The position numbers were made by a program, and so were the translations under genes. Source: Pantoea sp. SOD02 (GTDB taxonomy: Bacteria > Pseudomonadota > Gammaproteobacteria > Enterobacterales > Enterobacteriaceae). From it: DNA of 64,000 nucleotides. Within the stretch, counting starts at the first letter, position 1. The number at the start of each line of letters is the position of its first letter. The notes beneath the pieces were generated by a model. It made no database searches, was not told the DNA's origin, and saw only the letters and a list, made by a program, of their open reading frames with translations. The stretch is taken from contig NZ_CP102605.1 of assembly GCF_024707505.1 (NCBI RefSeq), positions 248,001-312,000 of the forward strand. The letters are read 5' to 3'. Positions 43,149 to 52,438 of the stretch are shown here, piece by piece.

Positions 43149-43253
43149 GATCGCCAATTATGGCGACCTGATTATTGCGGAACATATATTGAGGTCGCCA
43201 TAAATGGCGACCCTACGGTGATTTTTTCGTAGGGTGCGCATTCATGCGCACCT
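43149..43253. repeat. Palindromic repeat, copy 8 (extra A, then A-B)
   Basis: A degenerate module A (GATCGCCAATTATGGCGACC) at 43149-43168, then a full A (43193-43212) with CCTACGG...CGTAGG linker and module B to 43252. Lies between the peptide-type binding protein gene and the TRAP large-subunit stop. The 200-base gap holds nothing else that I can see. Confidence 0.85.
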
Positions 43254-43255
43254 TT

Positions 43256-44542
43256 TTACATCACGCCCATCAAACGCGGTAACCACAGCGATATCGCCGG
43301 AATATAGGTAATCAGCATCAGCACAATAAACAACATGCCATAGAAGGGCAGCATGGCGGATACCACTTGCTCAATCTTTTGTTTGCTCACTGCGCTGGCG
43401 ACAAATAATACCGTGCCGACCGGTGGCGTAATTAAACCGATGCCCAGGTTGGTCAGCATAATCATACCGAAATGCACCGGATCGACGCCTAACGCGGTGG
43501 CCACCGGTAACAGTACCGGGGTCAAAATCAGGATCAGCGGTGCCATGTCCATTAGCGTTCCCACCACCAGCAATAGCAGGTTGATACACATCAAAATCAC
43601 ATATTTGTTGCTGGAGAATTGGGTAAAGGCTTCGGTAATGATGGTGGGTAATTGCATAAAGGTCATCACCGCACCGAAACCGGCTGCGAAGGCGATCAAC
43701 ACCATCACAATAGTCACCGTTTTGATGGTGCGGAATACCAGAATATGCAATTGCGTCCATTTGAAATCACGGTAAATAAACATGGTGACAAAGAACGCCC
43801 AAATGCAGGCGATGGCCGCCGATTCTGAGGCAGTGAAAACACCCGAAAGAATCCCGCCGAGAATGATGAAAATGGTGAAAAGGCCCCAAAACGCATCGAA
43901 GAAGATTTTCAACGCCTGCTTATAAGGGATGCGCTCGCCTTTGGGGTAACCACGTTTACGCGCAAAGCCCAGGCACATGACCATCAAACAGAAACCCAGC
44001 AGCAGGCCGGGAATGATCCCGGCGACAAACAGGGAAGAGATGGTGACAACGCCGCCGGTGGCGAGCGAATAAATCACCGAGTTGTGGCTGGGCGGGGTTA
44101 ATACTGCTTGTACCGAGCCGCTGGCGGTCACCGCTGCGGCGAAATCACGCGGATAGCCTTTCTCCTCCATCTGCGGAATCATCACCGACCCAATCGAGGC
44201 GGTATCCGCTACCGAAGATCCCGAAATCGCGCCAAAGAATGTTGAGGCGACAATATTCACCAGCGACAAACCGCCGCGAATAAAGCCTACGAAAATATAG
44301 GCAAAGTTGACCAGCCGTCTCGCAATGCCGCCTTCCGCCATGATCGCGCCAGCCAGAATAAAGAAGGGAATGGTCAGCAGCGAAAACTTATTGATGCCGT
44401 TGGTAATCTGAATCACCACCGCTTCCAGCGGTAAGTCGATCCACCATGCGCCGATAAAGGCGCTCAATCCAACGGCGAATGCCACCGGGAAACCCACCAG
44501 CAGCAACACCACCAAACTGCCTATCAAAATCAGTGCGTCCAT
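43256..44542 (-). CDS. TRAP transporter large permease (DctM-like)
   Basis: 428 residues, about 12-13 hydrophobic segments. DctM signatures: LLLVGFPVAFAVGLSAFIGA, GINKFSLLTIPFFILAGAIMAEGGIARRL, FGAISGSSVADTASIGSVMIPQMEEKGY, LTPPSHNSVIYS and GMIMLTNLGIGLITPPVGTVLFV. It is the sodium-driven translocation subunit of a tripartite importer for small organic acids. It lies 12 bases behind the DctQ gene. The stop codon directly precedes a palindromic repeat. Confidence 0.95.
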   Translation of the reverse strand: MDALILIGSLVVLLLVGFPVAFAVGLSAFIGAWWIDLPLEAVVIQITNGINKFSLLTIPFFILAGAIMAEGGIARRLVNFAYIFVGFIRGGLSLVNIVASTFFGAISGSSVADTASIGSVMIPQMEEKGYPRDFAAAVTASGSVQAVLTPPSHNSVIYSLATGGVVTISSLFVAGIIPGLLLGFCLMVMCLGFARKRGYPKGERIPYKQALKIFFDAFWGLFTIFIILGGILSGVFTASESAAIACIWAFFVTMFIYRDFKWTQLHILVFRTIKTVTIVMVLIAFAAGFGAVMTFMQLPTIITEAFTQFSSNKYVILMCINLLLLVVGTLMDMAPLILILTPVLLPVATALGVDPVHFGMIMLTNLGIGLITPPVGTVLFVASAVSKQKIEQVVSAMLPFYGMLFIVLMLITYIPAISLWLPRLMGVM

Positions 44543-44554
44543 TTTCTTCTCCGC

Positions 44555-45061
44555 TTAGTGGGTGCCGCCAAGAGTCACGATGGCGCGTTGGCTTTGATCG
44601 CCATTAATTAATCGCTCAATCACAAACAACAGCGTAAAGATCGCGCCAACCGGAATCGGCAAATACATTTCGCCGTAGGTCACCACCGGCAATGAAGCCA
44701 GCGTTTGCACCCACATCGCTTCACACAGGTTGTAACTGGCGCGGAAAATCACCAGACAGGTGATGATCATCAGCGCATCAGACAACTTCAGCAGCCAGCG
44801 CTGATTCGCTGGCGAGAGCCGGTCAGTCATCATCGAGACACAAATATGCGTACCGGCGCGGAACCCGACTGGCGCACCAATAAAGGTAAAGATGATCATG
44901 CAAATGATGGCGACCGGCTCTGGCCAGGATAACGCGTCGTTCAGCACATAGCGTGAGAAAATCCCGATGGGAATCACCGTTACCATGATCAGCAAGGCAA
45001 CGGCGGCAATCGCCGTGCACAGCAAATAAAGCCCATCCATCAGACGAGAATATGCAGTCAT
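44555..45061 (-). CDS. TRAP transporter small permease (DctQ-like)
   Basis: 168 residues from ATG 45061 (AGGTAAAC upstream). Four helices, with the DctQ-typical FSRYVLNDALSWPEPVAI and GAPVGFRAGTHICV-like stretches. It stabilises the large permease. Middle gene of the TRAP operon. Confidence 0.93.
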   Translation of the reverse strand: MTAYSRLMDGLYLLCTAIAAVALLIMVTVIPIGIFSRYVLNDALSWPEPVAIICMIIFTFIGAPVGFRAGTHICVSMMTDRLSPANQRWLLKLSDALMIITCLVIFRASYNLCEAMWVQTLASLPVVTYGEMYLPIPVGAIFTLLFVIERLINGDQSQRAIVTLGGTH

Positions 45062-45109
45062 AATGTTTACCTGGTTAAAACGCCACGCAGGCACGTGGCG
45101 TAGGGAGGA

Positions 45110-46087
45110 TTACTTCACATCAGCAATTTGTTTCATCAAATCCTGATATTTGCCGCCAAACTGATCGCGCACCGGCTGCGTGGCTTTCATGAAGGTTTCA
45201 CGGTCGGTTTCCTGGAAGGTCACGCCACCGGCTTTCATCTTCTCGATGGATTGTTGGGTGTAGGTTGCCCAAAGCTGACGTTCTTCCTCCTGCGCCTCTT
45301 TGCCTAATTTCTTCAGCAACGCCTGGTCATCCGCCGAGAGACGATTCCACAACGGTTTGGAGTAGAGAATCATTTCAGGCTGAATGAAGTGGCCAGTGAG
45401 CGTGTAGTACTTCGCAACGGGCATATAGTTGTGGGCGACAAAGGTGGGCGGGTTGTTTTCAGTGCCATCGACCACGCCGGTTTGCATGGCGCTAAACACT
45501 TCGCTCACGCCCATGGCGACCGGATTCGCTCCCATCGCTTTCAAGGTCGCCAACGAGATCGCACTGTTTTGCACGCGGATCTTCATGCCCTTAAGATCTT
45601 CGGGTTTGGCGATCGGTTTTTTGGTGATCATGTTGCGCACACCAGCGTCGGTCCAGCCGAGGAAAATCATGCGGGCGTTGGGATCGTTATCGAATTTCTC
45701 AACGATATTTTTCCCGATATCACCATCCAGCACCTTGTGCATATGGTCCTCATCGCGAAAAACATACGGCAAGGTTAATACGCTGGTTTCCGGCGCGATG
45801 CTGGTGACCGGTGCCAGCGATACGCGAATCATATCAATCGCGCCCAGTTGTACCTGTTGCAGGGTTTGGTCTTCATCACCCAACACGCCACCGGCGTAAA
45901 CCTTCATTTCTAACCGCCCGTCAGTGGCTTTTTTCAGCTTCTCGCCCATGTGTTCAAGTGCCACCACGGTGGGATAACCCGCTGGTTGTACTTCGGCTAC
46001 TTTGATGACTTTAGCGGACGCCACAGCAGGGCAAAACGCTGCCGCAGAGGATAACGAAACTACCAGAAGTAATTTTTTAAACGTCAT
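45110..46087 (-). CDS. TRAP transporter substrate-binding protein (DctP-like)
   Basis: 325 residues from ATG 46087 (CTGGAG upstream). Signal peptide MTFKKLLLVVSLSSAAAF...ASA. DctP family: GEKLKKATDGRLEMKVYAGG, DLKGMKIRVQNSAI with the carboxylate-binding Arg, and GVVDGTENNPPTFVAHNYMPVAKYYTLTGH. The last wording occurs in binding proteins for sugar acids such as YiaO or uronate binders, so a uronic or keto-sugar acid is a plausible ligand. It captures ligand in the periplasm. First gene of the leftward TRAP operon, facing the rightward LLM operon across a 370-base gap. Confidence 0.93.
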   Translation of the reverse strand: MTFKKLLLVVSLSSAAAFCPAVASAKVIKVAEVQPAGYPTVVALEHMGEKLKKATDGRLEMKVYAGGVLGDEDQTLQQVQLGAIDMIRVSLAPVTSIAPETSVLTLPYVFRDEDHMHKVLDGDIGKNIVEKFDNDPNARMIFLGWTDAGVRNMITKKPIAKPEDLKGMKIRVQNSAISLATLKAMGANPVAMGVSEVFSAMQTGVVDGTENNPPTFVAHNYMPVAKYYTLTGHFIQPEMILYSKPLWNRLSADDQALLKKLGKEAQEEERQLWATYTQQSIEKMKAGGVTFQETDRETFMKATQPVRDQFGGKYQDLMKQIADVK

Positions 46088-46224
46088 GCTTTTTCTCCAG
46101 CTAAGGGGGAGGCAGGAAGGTGCGGCGCATTGATTTTGTCGAGAGGTGCCGCGTGGTGCCAGCATAGAGAAAATAGTGGCTGGAAAAATAAGGGAATTGC
46201 GATTGGATGAATTGCGTCACATTT

Positions 46225-46276
46225 TGAAACGATGTTTTAATAATTTTATATTGAATATCACATTTTCAAAACATCG
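46225..46276. promoter_or_regulatory. Putative operator between TRAP and LLM operons
   Basis: A pseudo-palindrome TGAAAC-GAT-GTTTTA (46225-46239, one mismatch from perfect) and a 9-base inverted repeat CGATGTTTT (46230-46238)/AAAACATCG (46268-46276). Both lie in the AT-rich middle of the divergent promoter region. The first resembles the KdgR (IclR-type) operator of pectinolytic enterobacteria, but the match is too loose to name a regulator. Confidence 0.4.
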
Positions 46277-46457
46277 CCGCAACAATCCATATTTAGCGGG
46301 GATAATTGTGTGTTTTCAAAGGAGTTTAAACCAAACGGTCCAATCTATCTCCCTGATATGCATAAAGTAAATATAGATACGACAATATCATGTTTTACGA
46401 ACCCGCCTTCTGCGCCACACACTACTCGCCATATTCATGACGAAAAGGATAAGGCGC

Positions 46458-47453
46458 ATGTCATACCGACTGAGTTTGCTGGATAAATCGCCGATTGCTG
46501 ATGGAGAGACAGCCAGCCACGCGCTTCACCGCACATTACAGCTGGCGCAGCAGGCGGAAAGCTGGGGTTATCACCGCTTCTGGTTGGCGGAACACCACAA
46601 TAGCGATCGTCTGGCGAGTCCGTCGCCGGAACTGCTGATCGCCTGGATCATCGGCCAGACGCAACATATTCGCGTCGGCTCCGGCGGCGTGATGCTGCAA
46701 CACTACAGCCCGTACAAAGTGGCGGAAAACTTCAACTTGCTGGCGTCATTAGCGCCGGGACGCATTGACGTCGGCGTCGGCAAAGCGCCAGGCGGCTTGC
46801 CGCTTTCGACGCGTGCGCTGCAGCTTGGCGTGCATCTGCAAGAGAAAGGCAGCTTCGCCGAACAGTTGACGCTGCTGGATAGCTGGCTGCAAGTGCCGCC
46901 GGTGGGCGATGAAGAGATTCTGCGCGCCACGCCGCAGCCGCCGCGTCCGGCTAATCGCTTCCTGCTGGGTGCCAGTGAAGAGAGCGCCAAACTGGCGGCG
47001 GAACTCGGCTGGCAGCTGGTGTTTGCCGCGCATCACAACGGCGATCCGCAATTAATGGAAAAAGTCCTTAACAGTTATCGCCAACACAGCAACGGCCAGC
47101 GCGCGCTGGTGGCGGTGCAAGTGGTGGTGGCAGATTCTCCGGCGGAAGCCGATCTGCTGGTAGATAACCTGCGCGTGTATCACGTCAGCGTGAAAGATGG
47201 CCCCAGCGTCAACGTCGGCAGCGTCGAGCAGGCCGAACGTTACGTGCGTCAGGGCGGTTACAGCGATTACGTGATTGAACCGCGCACGCCATCGCTGCTG
47301 AAAGGCACCGCCGCGCAGGTGCATGCCAAGCTGGATGCGCTGCATCAGCATTTCGGCATTGAAGAGTTCGTGATTGATACGCCGGTGGCTGAAGAGCAGG
47401 CGCGCGTGAAATCACTCGAACTGCTGGCCACTCACCGTTTAGTCACGGCTTGA
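46458..47453 (+). CDS. Luciferase-like FMN-dependent oxidoreductase (YtmO/MsnO8-like)
   Basis: 331 residues from ATG 46458 (AAGGATAAGG upstream). Short-chain LLM TIM barrel: MSYRLSLLDKSPI, GYHRFWLAEHHNSDRLASPSPELLI, RVGSGGVMLQHYSPYKVAENFNLLASLAPGRIDVGVGKAPGG. It resembles YtmO in the B. subtilis ytm/ytn operon. It uses reduced FMN; no reductase is encoded here. First gene of the rightward operon, 23 bases before the M20 gene. Confidence 0.9.
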   Translation: MSYRLSLLDKSPIADGETASHALHRTLQLAQQAESWGYHRFWLAEHHNSDRLASPSPELLIAWIIGQTQHIRVGSGGVMLQHYSPYKVAENFNLLASLAPGRIDVGVGKAPGGLPLSTRALQLGVHLQEKGSFAEQLTLLDSWLQVPPVGDEEILRATPQPPRPANRFLLGASEESAKLAAELGWQLVFAAHHNGDPQLMEKVLNSYRQHSNGQRALVAVQVVVADSPAEADLLVDNLRVYHVSVKDGPSVNVGSVEQAERYVRQGGYSDYVIEPRTPSLLKGTAAQVHAKLDALHQHFGIEEFVIDTPVAEEQARVKSLELLATHRLVTA

Positions 47454-47475
47454 TTTGCTGCTTACGGAGGCAGGT

Positions 47476-48633
47476 ATGACGCAATTTAGCGAACATCAGC
47501 TGATTGACTGGCGACGTGAGCTGCACAGCTGGCCGGAGTTATCCGGTCGCGAAGTCGAAACCACCGCGCGCCTGCGTCGCTGGTTACAGGATGCCGGTTT
47601 GCGTCTGCTGGATTATCCGCTGGAAACCGGCGTGATCGTGGAAGTGGGGCGCGGCGACAAGCTGATTGCGCTGCGTGCCGATGTCGATGCACTACCGATT
47701 CACGAAGCCACCGGACTTGCTTACCGTTCGCGCAACAGCGGCGTGATGCACGCCTGCGGCCACGATGTACACAGCGCCGTGATGCTCGGCGCGGCCTTGC
47801 AGCTGAAAGCCGTTGAAGATCAATTGCCTGGCCGCATTCGTATTCTGTTCCAACCGGCGGAAGAGAACGCCACCGGCGCACGTCAGATGATCAATGCGGG
47901 CGTGCTGGACGGTGTGCAGGCGATTTTCGGTATGCACAATGAACCCGGTTTGCCGACCGGCACCTTCGCCACACGCGGCGGCGCGTTTTACGCCAATGCG
48001 GATAAATTTATCGTGCGCGTTTCCGGCAAAGGGGCGCACGCCGCGCATCCGGAAGAGGGCGTGGACAGCATTGTGGTCGCCAGCCAGATCATTCAGGCGC
48101 TGCAATCGCTCACCAGCCGCAGCTTCAACACGCTGGACAGCTTGGTGCTCAGCGTTACGCGCATCGACGCCGGAAAAACCTGGAACGTGCTGCCCGGCGA
48201 GGCCGAATTTGGCGGCACGGTGCGCACCCATGACAAACAGGTGCGCGCAGAGCTGGAACAGCGCGCCCGCACGCTGGTCGAGAACATCGCCGCCGCCAAC
48301 GGTGCCAGCGCCTCTTTTAGCTGGCATCCCGGTCCGCCGGTGCTGGAGAACGATGCGCGTTGGGCGCAGTTTGCCAGCAACGTGGCGCAGCAGGCGGGCT
48401 ACCGCGTGCAGACCGCTGAGCTGCACCTCGGCGGCGAAGATTTCGCTTACTACTTACAGCAGATCCCCGGCGCGTTTGTCAGCATTGGCAGCGCGAGCGA
48501 ATTTGGTCTGCATCATGGCGGCTTCAACCCCGATGAAGCGCTTATTGCCCCCGCTGCACACTACTTTACGCAACTGGCTCAGCAAGCGTTGCAGCACCTC
48601 AACGCGCGATGTCGTGACGCCATTCTGAACTAG
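47476..48633 (+). CDS. M20-family N-acyl amino acid deacetylase (YtnL/HipO-like) of the rightward module
   Basis: 385 residues from ATG 47476 (GGAGG upstream). Metal and catalytic motifs HACGHDVHSAVMLG, RILFQPAEENATGA, GKGAHAAHPEEG, GGEDFAYYLQQIPGAFVSIGSASEFGLHHGGF. In the B. subtilis operon the equivalent enzyme deacetylates N-acetylcysteine, releasing cysteine at the end of the pathway; the same role is inferred here. It is a close paralogue of 34675-35826. Followed by a 76-base gap that contains only a short hairpin (GGCGACA/TGTCGCC). Confidence 0.92.
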   Translation: MTQFSEHQLIDWRRELHSWPELSGREVETTARLRRWLQDAGLRLLDYPLETGVIVEVGRGDKLIALRADVDALPIHEATGLAYRSRNSGVMHACGHDVHSAVMLGAALQLKAVEDQLPGRIRILFQPAEENATGARQMINAGVLDGVQAIFGMHNEPGLPTGTFATRGGAFYANADKFIVRVSGKGAHAAHPEEGVDSIVVASQIIQALQSLTSRSFNTLDSLVLSVTRIDAGKTWNVLPGEAEFGGTVRTHDKQVRAELEQRARTLVENIAAANGASASFSWHPGPPVLENDARWAQFASNVAQQAGYRVQTAELHLGGEDFAYYLQQIPGAFVSIGSASEFGLHHGGFNPDEALIAPAAHYFTQLAQQALQHLNARCRDAILN

Positions 48634-48715
48634 CTCGATTCACTGATTTCATTCTGATTCTGCACGGCGACACGATGTCGCCGTCAGGCTGCGCTTTGGC
48701 AAAAGAGAGAACATT

Positions 48716-50029
48716 ATGACTGCAAGACAACTGCGATTGGGCACCATTCTGCATGGCGCATCCGGCAATATGTCCGCGTGGCGTCATCCGGCGGCGCTGG
48801 CGGATGCCAGCATCAATTTTGATTACGCCAAACACATTGCACGCAAGGCGGAAGCGGGCAAGCTGGATTTCCTGTTTGTTGCCGATGGCCTGTTCATCAA
48901 CGAAAAATCGATTCCCCATTTTCTCAATCGCTTCGAGCCGCTGACCTTGCTGTCGGCGCTGGCGGGCGTTACCGAGCATCTCGGTTTGGTCGGCACGGTT
49001 TCCACTTCGTACAGCGAGCCGTTCACCGTGGCGCGGCAGTTTGCCAGCCTCGATCATCTGAGCGGCGGCCGTGCGGGCTGGAACGTAGTGACCTCGCCGC
49101 TGGAGGGATCGGCGAAGAACTTCTCGCGCCAGCAGCACCCAGAACACGCGCTGCGCTATCGTATCGCCGACGAGTATCTGCAAGTGGTGAAAGGGCTGTG
49201 GGATTCGTGGGAAGGCGACGCTTTCGTGCGGAATAAACAGAGCGGCCAGTTCTTTGATCCCGAGAAGCTGCACACGCTGAATCACTACGGCGATTTCTTC
49301 CAGGTACAAGGACCGCTGAATATCGAACGCACGCCGCAAGGCCGTCCGGTGGTGTTCCAGGCGGGCGCATCAGAAGATGGCCGCAAGCTGGCCGCTAAAC
49401 ATGCCGACGCCATCTTTACCCATCAGCCCACGCGCGAAGAGGCGCAGGAATTCTACCGCGATGTGAAAAAACAGCTGGTAGCGAATGGTCGCGAGCCGGG
49501 CGATCTGCATATTTTCCAGGGCGTTGGCGTGATTGTGGGCGACAGTGCGGAAGACGTGGAGCTGCAGTATCAAACCACCGCTGCGCTGGTTTCCATCAAA
49601 GATGCGCTCAACTATCTCGGTCGCTTCTTTGATCATCACGACTTCTCACAATATCCGCTCGATGAGCCGTTCCCGGCACTCGGCGATATCGGTCAAAACA
49701 GCTTCCGCAGCACCACCGACGAAATCAAACGCAAGGCGCGCGAGCATGGCCACACGCTGCGTCAGGCGGCGCTGGAAGCCGCCACGCCGCGTCCGCTGTT
49801 TCACGGCACGCCAGAGCAGGTGGCCGACGGTTTGCAGCTGTGGTTTGAGAGCGAAGCGACCGATGGTTTCATCATTCAGGGCGGCACGCCAGATACCTTC
49901 GAACGCTTTGTCGATCGCGTGGTACCGATTCTGCAAGCGCGCGGGTTAACCCGCAGCGAATATCCCGGCACCACGCTGCGCGCCAGCTTTGGTTTGAAAG
50001 ATCCGGTTAATCAATACACACAAAAATAA
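48716..50029 (+). CDS. NtaA/SnaA/YtnJ-type flavin monooxygenase
   Basis: 437 residues, the longer LLM branch typified by nitrilotriacetate monooxygenase component A: LRLGTILHGASGNMSAWRHP, KLDFLFVADGLFI, FEPLTLLSALAGVTEHLGLVGTVSTSYSEPFTVARQFASLDHLSGGRAGWNVVTS, NHYGDFFQVQGPL, PVVFQAGASEDGR. In B. subtilis, YtnJ of this group oxidises N-acetylated S-substituted cysteines, cutting the C-S bond. Good AGAGAG site upstream. It needs FMNH2 from a reductase elsewhere. Confidence 0.92.
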   Translation: MTARQLRLGTILHGASGNMSAWRHPAALADASINFDYAKHIARKAEAGKLDFLFVADGLFINEKSIPHFLNRFEPLTLLSALAGVTEHLGLVGTVSTSYSEPFTVARQFASLDHLSGGRAGWNVVTSPLEGSAKNFSRQQHPEHALRYRIADEYLQVVKGLWDSWEGDAFVRNKQSGQFFDPEKLHTLNHYGDFFQVQGPLNIERTPQGRPVVFQAGASEDGRKLAAKHADAIFTHQPTREEAQEFYRDVKKQLVANGREPGDLHIFQGVGVIVGDSAEDVELQYQTTAALVSIKDALNYLGRFFDHHDFSQYPLDEPFPALGDIGQNSFRSTTDEIKRKAREHGHTLRQAALEAATPRPLFHGTPEQVADGLQLWFESEATDGFIIQGGTPDTFERFVDRVVPILQARGLTRSEYPGTTLRASFGLKDPVNQYTQK

Positions 50030-50047
50030 AACACGAGAAAAAACGCT

Positions 50048-50980
50048 ATGCAGAAAAAATCCCTTATCGCGCTGCTGTTGCTGGGCATGAGCAGCGCTGT
50101 ATTCGCCGAAGATGTGGCGGTGAACGGTCAGAACGTCAGTGTTGAAGCCAACAAAACGCCGGTCAACACCGCGAAGAATGACGCCGCAGTCGCACAGATC
50201 CCAGCCGGACATCGCTTCGCCGTGCCGGGTTCGTTCACCGTGGCGGTGGCCGCGCTGAATTCGCCGCCATTAACCGTATTCAGTGATGACAACAAAACCC
50301 TGCTCGGCAGTGAAGTAGATATCGCCCGCTTAGTCGCCGACAGCCTGGGTTTGAAACTCAACGTAGTGCCAACTTCGTGGGAAGACTGGCCGCTGGGCGT
50401 GGCTTCAGGCAAATACGATGCGGCGATCAGTAACGTCACCGTCACTAAAGAGCGCAAAGAGCGCTTCGATTTCGCCACCTATCGCAAAGATTCACTTGGT
50501 TTTTACGTCAAATCCAGCAGCCCGATTAAGGCGATCACCAAAGCGGAAGATATTGCCGGGCTGCGCATTATCGTCGGCTCTGGCACCAATCAGGAGTCGA
50601 TCCTGCTGGCGTGGGATAAAGCCAATCAGGCCAAAGGATTGAAGCCGTTTACGCCGGTGTATACCAAAGACGATGCGGCACAAACGCTGGCGCTGCAGTC
50701 TGGTCGCGCGGATGCCTTTTTTGGTCCGAACGTGATTGGCGCATGGAAAGCTGCGCTGACTAAGCAAACGCGTTTGGTTGGCAGCGTTGATGGCGGCTGG
50801 CCAAAAGCGGCGCACATCGCGGTAACAGTGAAGAAAGATGGCGGCCTGGTGCAGCCGATCAACACCGCGCTGAATGGCGTAATCAAAAACGGCGATTACG
50901 ACAAGGTGCTGAAGCGCTGGGGTGAAGGCGTTGAGCGTATCGACAGTTCCGAGATCAATCCGGCCGGATTGGGCGATTAA
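50048..50980 (+). CDS. Amino-acid-type ABC substrate-binding protein 1 (SBP family 3)
   Basis: 310 residues. Signal peptide MQKKSLIALLLLGMSSAVFA, cleaved after about residue 20. Polar-amino-acid fold: FTVAVAALNSPPLTVFSDDN, GSEVDIARLVADSLGLKLNVVP, WEDWPLGVASGKYDAAISNVTVTKERKERFDFATY (hinge), RIIVGSGTNQESILL. It is strongly similar to the binding protein at 53216 (both carry WEDWPLG and FDFATYR). Two such proteins served by one permease recalls TcyJ/TcyK in B. subtilis, which bind cystine and modified cysteines. Confidence 0.93.
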   Translation: MQKKSLIALLLLGMSSAVFAEDVAVNGQNVSVEANKTPVNTAKNDAAVAQIPAGHRFAVPGSFTVAVAALNSPPLTVFSDDNKTLLGSEVDIARLVADSLGLKLNVVPTSWEDWPLGVASGKYDAAISNVTVTKERKERFDFATYRKDSLGFYVKSSSPIKAITKAEDIAGLRIIVGSGTNQESILLAWDKANQAKGLKPFTPVYTKDDAAQTLALQSGRADAFFGPNVIGAWKAALTKQTRLVGSVDGGWPKAAHIAVTVKKDGGLVQPINTALNGVIKNGDYDKVLKRWGEGVERIDSSEINPAGLGD

Positions 50981-50989
50981 GGAGGCCGC

Positions 50990-51502
50990 ATGAGCGAGCA
51001 AATGTTCCGTGAAGTGTCACCGGAAGCGCCTGAATTGCAGCCGATTTTGACCGGTCTGTTTGGTGAATACAGCGCGCGCTACGGCGCGTTCTTCACCAGC
51101 CAAAAAGAGGTTGAGCTGACCGAATGGTATTTGCCGCCGCGTGGGCTGTTTATCGTGCTGGAGCGTGACGGCGAGATCATCGCGATGGGCGCGTACAAAC
51201 CTTATGACGCGGTGACCGCCGAGTTTAAACGCATCTGGACGCGCAGCGATCTACGACGTCAGGGATTGGCGCTGCTGATTCTGCAGGAACTGGAGCGTCG
51301 CGCGCTGCGTGCAGGCTACCAGCGAGTGTTTCTCACCACCGGTTTCCGCCAGCCGGAAGCGGTGAAGTTGTATATCGGCCACGGTTATCAGCCGCAGTTT
51401 GCGCTGCTGGAGGATATGGAAGTCTACAGCCAGCCGCCACACGATGGACGCTTGCGCTTCCTGAAAGTGATTGATGTGCATAGCGTGGCGCAGGCCAGCT
51501 AA
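50990..51502 (+). CDS. GNAT-family N-acetyltransferase (YtmI-like)
   Basis: 170 residues. Acetyl-CoA motif RIWTRSDLRRQGLALLILQELERRALRAGY, then FLTTGFRQPEAVKLYIGHGY, a standard small-molecule GNAT core. It lies in the same operon as the deacetylase and both LLM enzymes; in the B. subtilis pathway the equivalent GNAT acetylates the amino group of an S-modified cysteine before oxidation. Spacing to the upstream gene is 9 bases with GGAGG. Function by analogy. Confidence 0.9.
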   Translation: MSEQMFREVSPEAPELQPILTGLFGEYSARYGAFFTSQKEVELTEWYLPPRGLFIVLERDGEIIAMGAYKPYDAVTAEFKRIWTRSDLRRQGLALLILQELERRALRAGYQRVFLTTGFRQPEAVKLYIGHGYQPQFALLEDMEVYSQPPHDGRLRFLKVIDVHSVAQAS

Positions 51503-51511
51503 GGAGTTGTT

Positions 51512-52438
51512 ATGAGTAATGAACCACAACGTTTAACCGTGGTGCCGGCGCGTTATCCGGCACGTACCGTCGGCGCGATTGTCGCGCTGTTTATTCTGGC
51601 TAGCGTAATTGATTCGGTTGCTTTCAACCCGCGCTGGGAATGGGGCGTGTTCGCCAAATGGTTTTTTGATCCGGTGATCCTCAGCGGTTTGGGGCAAACG
51701 CTGTTACTGACGCTGTTTGGCACCATTCTCAGCCTGATTTTTGGCGGATTGCTGGCGCTGGCGCGCCTCTCTTCATCGTGGCTGCTGAGTACGCTGGCGT
51801 TCGGCTATATCTGGCTGTTCCGCTCGCTGCCGCTGATTGTTGTACTGATCATCCTCTACAACTTCTCGTATTTGTACGACACGCTGTCGCTCGGCATTCC
51901 GTTTACCGCGCTGTCGTGGGGCCACTTCCAGACCATCAACGTGCTCGGCCAGTTCCCGGCGGCGGTGATTGGTTTGACGCTGGTGCAGAGCGCTTATAGC
52001 GCTGAGATCATTCGCGGCGGCTTTTTGGGTGTCGATCACGGCCAGTTTGAAGCAGCATCTGCGTTGGGATTATCCTCCACGCGTCGCACCTTCCGCATTA
52101 TTCTGCCGCAGGCGCTGCGCGCGATTATTCCCACCACTTTTAATGAAATCATCAGCCTCGCCAAAGGCACCTCGATGGTATACGTGCTGGCGATGCCGGA
52201 ACTGTTTTACACCATTCAGATGATCTACAACCGCACGCAGCAGGTGATTCCGCTGCTGATGGTCGGTGCGGCCTGGTATCTGATCATCACCACCGTATTG
52301 TCACTGCTGCAGCACAGCGTTGAGCGCTGGCTGGCGCGCAGTGTCACCCGTGAACCGCAGCCGTCGCGCTGGCGTCAATGGCGTAACCGCAGCGCCAAAC
52401 CTGCAACCGAGGAGCTTTCCCATGTCCGAAGCCATTGA
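51512..52438 (+). CDS. Amino-acid ABC transporter permease
   Basis: 308 residues. Longer than usual because of a 45-residue lead with one extra hydrophobic helix (TVGAIVALFILASVID). HisM/TcyL-type permease: GLGQTLLLTLFGTILSLIFGGLLAL, YIWLFRSLPLIVVLIILYN, AYSAEIIRGGFLGVDHGQFEAASALGLS, and EAA loop TFRIILPQALRAIIPTTFNE. Single permease, so it must act as a homodimer; the Bacillus system has two. GGAG upstream of the ATG. Confidence 0.93.
   Translation: MSNEPQRLTVVPARYPARTVGAIVALFILASVIDSVAFNPRWEWGVFAKWFFDPVILSGLGQTLLLTLFGTILSLIFGGLLALARLSSSWLLSTLAFGYIWLFRSLPLIVVLIILYNFSYLYDTLSLGIPFTALSWGHFQTINVLGQFPAAVIGLTLVQSAYSAEIIRGGFLGVDHGQFEAASALGLSSTRRTFRIILPQALRAIIPTTFNEIISLAKGTSMVYVLAMPELFYTIQMIYNRTQQVIPLLMVGAAWYLIITTVLSLLQHSVERWLARSVTREPQPSRWRQWRNRSAKPATEELSHVRSH

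Noticed and set aside
46225..46239. KdgR operator assignment
   Set aside because: Only a loose match to the remembered consensus and no pectin genes in the window; kept as an unnamed operator.
47692..48628. Two 244-codon frames overlapping the rightward M20 gene
   Set aside because: Arg/Ala/Pro-rich shadow translations without start signals; the M20 frame has all catalytic motifs.
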